From Fidelibacterota bacterium (GTDB lineage: Bacteria; Fidelibacterota; UBA2242), in the NCBI GenBank assembly GCA_016936335.1, contig JAFGXZ010000356.1:1-5373 (forward strand): a DNA stretch of 5,373 nt, read 5' to 3'. Below are positions 1-4,894 of the stretch, piece after piece (positions within the stretch are counted from its first letter, which is position 1; each line of letters starts with the position of its first letter). The position numbers and the translations under genes were made by a program. The notes beneath the pieces are model-generated. The model saw nothing but the letters and a program-made list of their open reading frames with translations, was not told the DNA's origin and did no database searches.

Positions 1-31
1 GAGTTTTAATTGGAATGACATAATGGTAATA

Positions 32-61
32 ATTATATCCACTGTCATAGATAACTATTAA
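32..61 (-). promoter_or_regulatory. Promoter-like TATAAT at the left edge, downstream of the ACP gene
   Basis: On the minus strand a perfect TATAAT (37-32) lies just after the ACP stop codon, with TTAATA (61-56) 18 nt upstream as a 4/6 match to a -35. An ATG at 21-19 opens a frame (MSFQLKL) that leaves the window. This could be the promoter and start of a further gene, but no Shine-Dalgarno precedes that ATG and only seven codons are visible. The sequence is AT-rich, so a chance match is quite possible. No terminator is visible after the ACP gene within the 44 bases present, so the operon may continue. Confidence 0.2.
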
Positions 62-290
62 CCAGTGCGGTAATTTTCGTTACTGTATCAAAAGCCTCCG
101 GCGTTGCATGGTCATCAGGTATGGAAATGTGGTACCTGTTTTCCAGAAATCGCTTCAGAGATACCATCGAAAAAGAATCCACAATTCCACCGGAAATCAA
201 TGGTGTATCATAACCGATTTCTTCGTCTTCGTCCTCTAGATACTCTTCAATAACATATTTTAACACAATATCCTTCATCTCTTCTGACAT
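45..290 (-). CDS. Stand-alone acyl carrier protein
   Basis: An 81-residue acidic protein with the size and fold signature of a free-standing acyl/aminoacyl carrier protein. It carries an acyl group as a thioester on a phosphopantetheine arm in the cytoplasm. The attachment site is visible as GGIVDSFSMVSL with Ser39 in the D-S-F motif, followed by an amphipathic helix II (LKRFLENRY) and the helix III/IV pattern IPDD...TPEAFDTVTKI. This GI[VI]DS...FLE...IPD...F.SV..I pattern resembles carriers loaded by separate adenylating enzymes more than the FabD-loaded housekeeping ACP, whose motif is usually GADSLD; that comparison is from memory. Met1 is preferred to Met5 because a strong Shine-Dalgarno lies 5 nt upstream. 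It is the last complete gene of the operon, 21 nt after the acetyl-CoA-synthetase-like gene. Its likely partners are the AcpS and the synthetase encoded in the same operon (inference). The carrier-protein identity is firm; the acyl group carried is unknown. Confidence 0.93.
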   Translation of the reverse strand: MSEEMKDIVLKYVIEEYLEDEDEEIGYDTPLISGGIVDSFSMVSLKRFLENRYHISIPDDHATPEAFDTVTKITALVNSYL

Positions 291-295
291 TTTTT

Positions 296-303
296 CCTCC
301 TTA
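296..303 (-). promoter_or_regulatory. Near-perfect Shine-Dalgarno of the ACP gene
   Basis: Read on the minus strand this is TAAGGAGG, 5 nt before the ACP start codon, and it is complementary to the whole anti-Shine-Dalgarno core of 16S rRNA. It is clearly stronger than the sites of the upstream genes (AAGGGAG, CGGGAG, and purine-rich but poor sites for AcpS and Kbl). It fixes Met1 as the ACP start. It also suggests that the carrier protein is made in excess over the enzymes, as would be expected of a shared substrate carrier (inference). Confidence 0.85.
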
Positions 304-311
304 TCTGCGTT

Positions 312-2018
312 TTAATCTTCGTCTTCCAGGGTTGATGTATCGCCAATCTCTTCGCCCCACTCCTGAGCGTGCAGCAGTCGGCGCATGATTTTACCACTGC
401 GGGTTTTAGGTAATGATTTAACGAATTCGATTTCCTGCGGCATCGCCAGCGGCGATAATTTCTTGCGTATATAATTCATGATTTTTAATTCAGTATCGGG
501 ACTTGGCGTGAAACCCGGCTTTAGCGTCACAAAGGCCTTGACAACCTCCATGTTGATTTCATCGGGTTTCGATACGACTGCTGATTCAGCAACCTGCTCC
601 GTCTCCAGTAATGCCGACTCGACTTCAAAAGGACTTACCAGATGTCCGGCAGTATTGATTACATCGTCATCTCTGCCCACGAACCAAAAATAACCATCAC
701 TGTCCAGGCGGGCCCGGTCGCCGGGAATATACCAACCATTTTTAAATTTGCTTTGATACGTTTCTTCGTTATTCCAATAATTCCGCATCATGGCCGGCCA
801 ACCTGGTTTAAACGCAATTAAACCAATATCGCCAGGGATTTCTAATGGTTCAAAACTTTTGGTGTTTACGATCGTTCCGACAATTCCCGGAAAAGGTTTA
901 CCCATGGAGCCTGGCCGAATCGGCATACCTGGAAAATTGCTAATCATTATGGAGCCGGTTTCGGTCTGCCAGTAAGTATCCAGAAATGGCAATCCGTAAA
1001 CTTTCTCAGACCAGATAACCGCTTCGGCATTCAGGGGCTCGCCGACACTCGCCAAATGCCGCAAAGAAGACAGATTATATTTTTTGACAATTTCATCGCC
1101 CGCTTTCATCAGGGAACGGATGGCCGTTGGTGCTGAATACCAGACGCTAATATTATATTTTTCAATAAACTGATACCAGTTTTCTGCTGAAAAACCCTTG
1201 TCCAAAACACATTGAGTAACTCCCAAACTCCAGGGACCAATAATCCCATAAGATGTTCCGGTCACCCAACCAGGATCTGCCGTACACCAATATCTGTCAT
1301 CATCCTGCAAATCCAGCACCCATTTTGTCGTCAGATATTGTGATATCAGTGAATAATGAACATGCTTGACGCCTTTGGGCTGCCCGGTAGTTCCGGAAGT
1401 ATAATGCAACACCGAGGGTGATTCTGTGTTCACCGGAAAAATATCAAATTCTTCAACGGGTATCGACTCTTCCAGATTGAACACAATCTCTCGTTCACGC
1501 AATGGGTGTTTGCCGTCATAGTCGACAATAATTATATGCTTCAGGTAGGGCGACTGGTCCAGTATCCTGCGGACTTTCCCAACATGTTTCCTTTGGGTAA
1601 TAATTGCCTTTGTTTCCGCATTCGCCAATCGGACATGCAGCGATTCGTCCCCAAAGGCCGAAAAGAGAGGCTGGACAATCGCCCCAATCTTCAAAACTCC
1701 CAAGAAGCTAAAGTAGAGTTCCGGGATTTTGTCCATAAACAGACACACCCGGTCCTCATTTTTCAAACCTAGATTTTTAAGAAAATTACCAATCGTATTT
1801 GAGGCGAGCCGAACATCATTAAATGTATACTGCTTCATTGTGCCGTCGTGACCTTCCCAGATCAACGCCGGTTTTCCAGATTTGCCCATCCTGCAAATCC
1901 GGTCAGAACAGTACCAGCCAATATTTTTGGTTTCCGCATCAGAATAATCCAATTCTTCTTCTGCAATAGACCAGCAAAAGGCTTCCAACCGCTCATCGTA
2001 TGAACCGATATTCGTCAT
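312..2018 (-). CDS. AcsA-like acetyl-CoA (short-chain acyl) synthetase, AMP-forming
   Basis: A 568-residue adenylate-forming enzyme (ANL superfamily) that would activate a carboxylic acid with ATP to acyl-AMP and pass it to a thiol, either CoA or a carrier protein. It matches Bacillus AcsA (about 570 aa) along its length, and is shorter than the roughly 650-aa enterobacterial Acs. Visible motifs are the P-loop YTSGTTGQPKG (206-216), WVTG (251-254), VGEP (325-328), DTYWQTETG (347-355), GD (433-434), the hinge region GRDDDVINTAGH (448-459) and catalytic Lys543 in PKTRSGKIMRR, the site that is lysine-acetylated in Acs enzymes. Val252, Thr253, Val325 and Trp350 line up with the four acetate-pocket residues of Salmonella Acs (V310, T311, V386, W414), so acetate or propionate is the likely substrate. 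One difference is Tyr349, where Acs usually has the first Trp of TWWQTETG. The start is supported by AAGGGAG 6 nt upstream. The gene sits 21 nt before the ACP gene, so loading of that ACP is possible but unproven. Confidence 0.9.
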   Translation of the reverse strand: MTNIGSYDERLEAFCWSIAEEELDYSDAETKNIGWYCSDRICRMGKSGKPALIWEGHDGTMKQYTFNDVRLASNTIGNFLKNLGLKNEDRVCLFMDKIPELYFSFLGVLKIGAIVQPLFSAFGDESLHVRLANAETKAIITQRKHVGKVRRILDQSPYLKHIIIVDYDGKHPLREREIVFNLEESIPVEEFDIFPVNTESPSVLHYTSGTTGQPKGVKHVHYSLISQYLTTKWVLDLQDDDRYWCTADPGWVTGTSYGIIGPWSLGVTQCVLDKGFSAENWYQFIEKYNISVWYSAPTAIRSLMKAGDEIVKKYNLSSLRHLASVGEPLNAEAVIWSEKVYGLPFLDTYWQTETGSIMISNFPGMPIRPGSMGKPFPGIVGTIVNTKSFEPLEIPGDIGLIAFKPGWPAMMRNYWNNEETYQSKFKNGWYIPGDRARLDSDGYFWFVGRDDDVINTAGHLVSPFEVESALLETEQVAESAVVSKPDEINMEVVKAFVTLKPGFTPSPDTELKIMNYIRKKLSPLAMPQEIEFVKSLPKTRSGKIMRRLLHAQEWGEEIGDTSTLEDED

Positions 2019-2094
2019 AGAATTCTCCCTTTATTATTCTATAATTATTTCGTTCATTCGTAATCGTCAAAAAGCAAACAACAGACAACGTAAT
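2019..2094 (-). other. Spacer between kbl and synthetase gene; weak promoter-like match
   Basis: This 76-nt AT-rich gap is the only sizeable gap inside the operon. On the minus strand it contains a TTGACG hexamer (2070-2065) followed 17 nt later by TAATTA (2047-2042), and slightly further a TAGAAT. This could be a weak internal promoter giving the synthetase-ACP pair some independent expression. The -10 matches are poor, and no terminator hairpin with a T-run is visible. The ribosome binding site AAGGGAG of the synthetase gene lies just outside the promoter-like match, at 2031-2025. Confidence 0.3.
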
Positions 2095-3318
2095 CTATAT
2101 AAACATTTCCAGAATATCATCCTTTGTTTTACCGAGCATATTCAATTGCCGGCCAATTTTTATAAACGCTGCAATGGTATGATCCAGGTTGATACGGTTA
2201 TGGGCCGCTGACAACTGGACACGAATCCGGGCTTTCCCCAACGGAACCACGGGATAGGCAAAACCGATGACATACACCCCTTCAGACAAAAGCATATCCG
2301 CCATTTTCAGTGCTAACGGTTCATGATATATCATTACCGGAACAATGGCGGTATCACCGTTTACAATTTGAAAACCCGCTTCGGTCATATGTTCTCTGAA
2401 ATAGCGTGCGTTTTCAATTAATTTGTCCCGTAAATCATTAGACCTTTCAAGTATCTCAATGACCTTCAGGGTTGTACCGACGATCACTGGCGCCAGAGAA
2501 TTTGAAAACAGGTAGGGTCGGGACCGCTGTCGTAACATCTCTATAATTTCTTTGCGCCCGGCCGTACAACCACCGGATGCACCTCCCAATGCTTTTCCAA
2601 ATGTGGTTGTAATAATGTCCACCCGTCCTATCACCCCATGATATTCAGCTGTTCCCCGACCATTAGGGCCGATATAACCGGTTGCATGAGAATCGTCCAC
2701 CATTACTAATGCATCATATTTTTCGGCCAGATCGCAAATTTTATCCAATCTGGCAATATCCCCATCCATGGAAAAAACGCCATCAGTGGCAATCAGCCGA
2801 TATTTGGCCGATTCCGATTGCTGCAGACACCATTCCAGATCTTCTATATCCGAATGTTTGTACCGAAACCGCTTTGCTTTACACAGCCTGACACCATCGA
2901 TGATTGAAGCGTGATTCAATTCATCAGAAATGATCACTGAATCTGCCCCCAGCAGTGGTTCAAACACACCGCCATTAGCATCGAAGGCGGCGGCATATAA
3001 AATAGCGTCATCGGTTCCAAGAAAAGCGGCAATTCTTTCCTCCAATTCCTTATGAATCGCCTGAGTTCCGCAAATAAAACGGACCGAGGATAGTCCGTAG
3101 CCCCAATTTCTGACAGTCTCCTGGGCTGCCTTAACAATTTCCGGATGATTTGATAATCCAAGGTAGTTGTTGGCACAAAAATTCAACACCGAATCTCCTC
3201 CTGAAACGCGAATACTGCCTCCTTGTGGTGTTGTAATGATTCGTTCTTTTTTATAAAGACCTTTTTCGCGAAGAGACAGTAATTCTGCCCGAAGCTCGTC
3301 CTGTATTTTTCCGTACAT
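2095..3318 (-). CDS. kbl: 2-amino-3-ketobutyrate CoA ligase (glycine C-acetyltransferase)
   Basis: A 407-residue pyridoxal-phosphate enzyme of the alpha-oxoamine synthase family. Kbl cleaves 2-amino-3-ketobutyrate with CoA to glycine and acetyl-CoA in the cytoplasm, and is the second step of threonine degradation. The sequence follows E. coli Kbl closely throughout: NFCANNYLGL (46-55, including Asn50), SVRFICGTQ (78-86), DELNHASIIDGVRLCKAKR (132-150, His136 stacking on PLP), TDGVFSMDG (178-186), VDDSHATG (207-214, Asp208 and His211), the PLP-lysine Lys242 in TFGKALGGASGG, RSRPYLFSNSLAP (265-277), and Arg366 in ARIRVQLSAAH, the expected substrate-carboxylate contact. These match Kbl better than BioF, ALA synthase or serine palmitoyltransferase. 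The protein runs about nine residues past the E. coli C-terminus, ending in KDDILEMFI. The start is supported by homology (MYGKIQDEL matching the E. coli N-terminus) and by its position 8 nt after the AcpS stop. Upstream is purine-rich sequence without a strong Shine-Dalgarno. Function is confident; use of ACP instead of CoA would be speculation. Confidence 0.95.
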   Translation of the reverse strand: MYGKIQDELRAELLSLREKGLYKKERIITTPQGGSIRVSGGDSVLNFCANNYLGLSNHPEIVKAAQETVRNWGYGLSSVRFICGTQAIHKELEERIAAFLGTDDAILYAAAFDANGGVFEPLLGADSVIISDELNHASIIDGVRLCKAKRFRYKHSDIEDLEWCLQQSESAKYRLIATDGVFSMDGDIARLDKICDLAEKYDALVMVDDSHATGYIGPNGRGTAEYHGVIGRVDIITTTFGKALGGASGGCTAGRKEIIEMLRQRSRPYLFSNSLAPVIVGTTLKVIEILERSNDLRDKLIENARYFREHMTEAGFQIVNGDTAIVPVMIYHEPLALKMADMLLSEGVYVIGFAYPVVPLGKARIRVQLSAAHNRINLDHTIAAFIKIGRQLNMLGKTKDDILEMFI

Positions 3319-3326
3319 GCTTTTCT

Positions 3327-3704
3327 TTACTTCTCTATAATTACGGTTGCAGTCGCCAGTTCTTTTAAATGAGACAAGGATATATGGATGTTCCCAAATG
3401 CATGATCGATCGCGTAATCCCTTGCCTTTCCATTCAATATGGCCTCCGGTTTTCCCAGATCATCATTTTCTATGGAAATCTCATTAAACGCAAGCCCGCC
3501 CCGATAACCGGTACCGAGCGCCTTAAAAAAAGCCTCTTTGGCGGCGTAACGCGCTGCATAATGTTGGGCTTTATTCACCCTAAAGGATTCGCAGTATTCG
3601 ATTTCCTTTTTAGAAAATATTTTTTCTTTGAAAAGGGTATCTCCATCGATCTGTTTTGCGATCCGATCCACTTCAATCAGATCTGTGCCAATTCCGTAAA
3701 TCAT
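3327..3704 (-). CDS. acpS: Holo-[acyl-carrier-protein] synthase (AcpS-type PPTase)
   Basis: A 125-residue phosphopantetheinyl transferase that moves 4'-phosphopantetheine from CoA to the conserved serine of apo-ACP in a Mg-dependent reaction. The family signature is complete: MIYGIGTDLIEVDRI at the N-terminus with Asp8 and Arg14, ARYAAKEAFFKALGTG (51-66) with the metal ligand Glu57 and Lys61, and the C-terminal ISLSH (108-112). Length is typical of trimeric AcpS. The reading frame is open further upstream to an ATG at 3782, but that extension lies inside the dehydrogenase gene and has no family similarity. The start at 3704 gives the canonical MIYGIGTD N-terminus, so it is chosen. Its ATG overlaps the upstream stop codon as ATGA, and GAGAGAAG about 9 nt upstream can serve as ribosome binding site, so it is probably translationally coupled to tdh. 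It interrupts the usual tdh-kbl adjacency. A dedicated role in activating the operon's ACP is likely by context, but it could also be the cell's only AcpS. Confidence 0.93.
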   Translation of the reverse strand: MIYGIGTDLIEVDRIAKQIDGDTLFKEKIFSKKEIEYCESFRVNKAQHYAARYAAKEAFFKALGTGYRGGLAFNEISIENDDLGKPEAILNGKARDYAIDHAFGNIHISLSHLKELATATVIIEK

Positions 3705-4654
3705 CCGACCAGCTTCTCTCTCAAGTGGGTCAACATATCTTCTGTCATTTTTTCCAGATCGTATTCCGGCTGCCAGCCCCATTCTTCCCGGGCTGCTGAA
3801 TCGTCCATGGAATTGGGCCAGGATTCGGCAATTCCCTGGCGAACCGGATCAATTTTATAATCAATTCTGAAGTCGGGTATCTTTTTCCGGATTGATGCCG
3901 CCAGCATATCCGGTTCAAAACTCATGGCCGTTACGTTAAAGGCATTTCGGTGAATCAGTTTTTTCTGATCGGCTTCCATTAAATTTATCGCGGCTTTGAT
4001 GGCATCGGGCATATACATCATGTCAAGATAAGTACCCGGTTTCAAAAAACAAGTATATTTTTTACTCTTTATAGCTTCATAATAGATTTCCACAGCATAA
4101 TCTGTAGTTCCTCCACCTGGCAATGTTTTATAGGAAATAATTCCAGGATAGCGCAAACCACGAGTATCGACACCAAAGCGTTTATGGTAATAATCACAGA
4201 GCAGTTCCCCGGCCACTTTTGTGACACCGTACATGGTATTCGGGCGTTGAATCGTTTCCTGCGGGGTCTTGTCGTGCGGTGTCGACAGTCCAAATGCGCC
4301 AATACTGCTTGGTGTAAAAACCGCACAACCAAATTCACGGGCAACTTCAAGGATATTATATAACCCGTTTATATTGACATTCCAGGCTGTTTGTGGTTTT
4401 GCCTCCGCAACGGCTGAAAGCAGGGCAGCCAGATGATAAATGATCTTGATATTGTGTTTTTTTACCAGTGATGCAATCTGGGCCGGATCAGTAACATCCA
4501 GCACAGCACATTCACAACCGGATATTTGATCATCACAGGTTTTAGCCCGGACATCAGACACAATCACATTGTCAACCCCATAGCGTTCACTTAATGCATT
4601 GGCTAATTCAGATCCAATTTGACCAAGAGATCCTGTTATCAAGACTTTATTCAT
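3701..4654 (-). CDS. tdh: L-threonine 3-dehydrogenase, short-chain (SDR, epimerase-like) type
   Basis: A 317-residue NAD-dependent extended short-chain dehydrogenase. It would oxidise L-threonine to 2-amino-3-ketobutyrate, the substrate of Kbl encoded two genes downstream. Visible features are the Rossmann loop TGSLGQIGSEL (7-17, GxxGxxG), an acidic residue in VSDVR (32-36) typical of NAD binding, VLDVTD (51-56), HLAALLSAVAE (74-84), PSSIGAFG (115-122) with the catalytic Ser/Thr position, and the YxxxK pair Tyr142/Lys146 in MYGVTKVAGE. The threonine-dehydrogenase-specific block LRYPGIISYKTLPGGGTTDYAVEI (167-190) and the tail VRQGIAESWPNSMDD...EWGW (271-294) match animal and Flavobacterium SDR-type TDH. 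This distinguishes it from UDP-galactose epimerases and from the zinc-dependent MDR-type Tdh of E. coli. GGGAG 6 nt upstream supports the start. It is the first gene of the operon, and its TGA overlaps the acpS ATG. Function is confident from motifs plus the kbl neighbour. Confidence 0.93.
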   Translation of the reverse strand: MNKVLITGSLGQIGSELANALSERYGVDNVIVSDVRAKTCDDQISGCECAVLDVTDPAQIASLVKKHNIKIIYHLAALLSAVAEAKPQTAWNVNINGLYNILEVAREFGCAVFTPSSIGAFGLSTPHDKTPQETIQRPNTMYGVTKVAGELLCDYYHKRFGVDTRGLRYPGIISYKTLPGGGTTDYAVEIYYEAIKSKKYTCFLKPGTYLDMMYMPDAIKAAINLMEADQKKLIHRNAFNVTAMSFEPDMLAASIRKKIPDFRIDYKIDPVRQGIAESWPNSMDDSAAREEWGWQPEYDLEKMTEDMLTHLREKLVG

Positions 4655-4780
4655 AAATTTCTCCCGTTAAACCACTTGTTTTTCAGTATTGAGAAAATCT
4701 GATCTGCAAGGATGACAAATTAAAGAAATTATTCCTCTTTTAGCCCTCACTGTCTGGAAAAGCAAATGATTATTAATACA

Positions 4781-4823
4781 AAAACCACGCCATACTCGTT
4801 GAAGCATGGCAGGGGTTTCCCTG
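4781..4823 (-). terminator. Terminator/attenuator-like hairpin with overlapping alternative stem
   Basis: Arms 4781-4793 and 4806-4818 form an imperfect inverted repeat with 10 of 13 positions pairing: GCCAT/ATGGC next to the loop, a 2x2 internal loop, CC/GG, one mismatch, and AAA/TTT, around a 12-nt loop. Read on the minus strand the stem ends in GTGG and runs into TTTTTGTATT, which is the layout of an intrinsic terminator; on the plus strand no T-tract follows. A second perfect 5-bp stem, CAGGG/CCCTG with a 4-nt loop (4810-4823), shares bases 4810-4814 with the first, so the full versions of the two cannot form together. In the minus orientation the small hairpin is transcribed first, which is an antiterminator/terminator layout in what could be the tdh leader. 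It could equally be a terminator stopping antisense transcription. Function is unproven. Confidence 0.45.
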
Positions 4824-4835
4824 TTGATTAATTTA

Positions 4836-4864
4836 TTGAATACTTGAAGCTAATTCGGTACCTT
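4836..4864 (+). promoter_or_regulatory. Candidate promoter of the permease gene
   Basis: TTGAAT (4836-4841) and TACCTT (4859-4864) are separated by 17 nt, giving a fair -35 and a weak -10 that keeps the important T-A-...-T positions. Transcription would begin around 4871, leaving a leader of about 25 nt that includes the AGGGA ribosome binding site. Position and spacing are suitable, but the match is modest and comparable matches occur by chance in AT-rich DNA. Confidence 0.25.
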
Positions 4865-4894
4865 TAAACCCGTTTTACTTATTAGGGAAATTTT

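Larger units (their letters stand above)
4655..4894. other. Divergent intergenic region
   Basis: These 240 bp of AT-rich sequence lie between the minus-strand threonine/ACP operon and the plus-strand permease gene, and must hold promoters for both. The tdh ribosome binding site (CGGGAG, minus strand, 4666-4661) lies at one end and a weak AGGGA (4884-4888) before the permease ATG at the other. The centre contains the hairpin pair described separately. I see no convincing sigma-70 promoter for the minus operon, and no glycine-riboswitch or T-box consensus. No RNA gene or mobile-element end is visible. Confidence 0.7.

Noticed and set aside
478..1772. Several plus-strand open frames of 61-88 codons opposite the synthetase gene
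   Set aside because: All are antisense shadows of a gene with full-length family similarity, and their translations show no recognisable domain.
2934..3176. 80-codon minus-strand frame inside kbl, and similar internal frames within tdh and opposite the permease gene
   Set aside because: They are out-of-frame readings of genes whose true frames are supported by conserved motifs along their whole length.
2095..3318. Reading kbl as serine palmitoyltransferase, BioF or a CqsA-like autoinducer synthase
   Set aside because: The blocks FICGTQ, NHASIIDGVRLCKAKR and RSRPYLFSNSLAP match Kbl almost exactly, and an SDR threonine dehydrogenase lies in the same operon.
3705..3782. Longer acpS start giving a 26-residue N-terminal extension
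   Set aside because: The extension lies entirely inside the tdh coding sequence in another frame. The AcpS family begins at MIYGIGTD, and the ATGA overlap at 3704-3701 is a typical coupled start.
3369..3860. Open frame of 163 codons on the plus strand opposite acpS and the end of tdh
   Set aside because: It is antisense to two well-identified genes, its translation resembles no family I know, and it has no suitable ribosome binding site.
4667..4807. 46-codon minus-strand frame (starting MLQRVWRGFC) in the tdh leader
   Set aside because: It starts inside the hairpin loop, has no Shine-Dalgarno at proper spacing, lacks a run of threonine, glycine or other regulatory codons, and looks like non-coding translation. 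A chance frame of this length is unremarkable.
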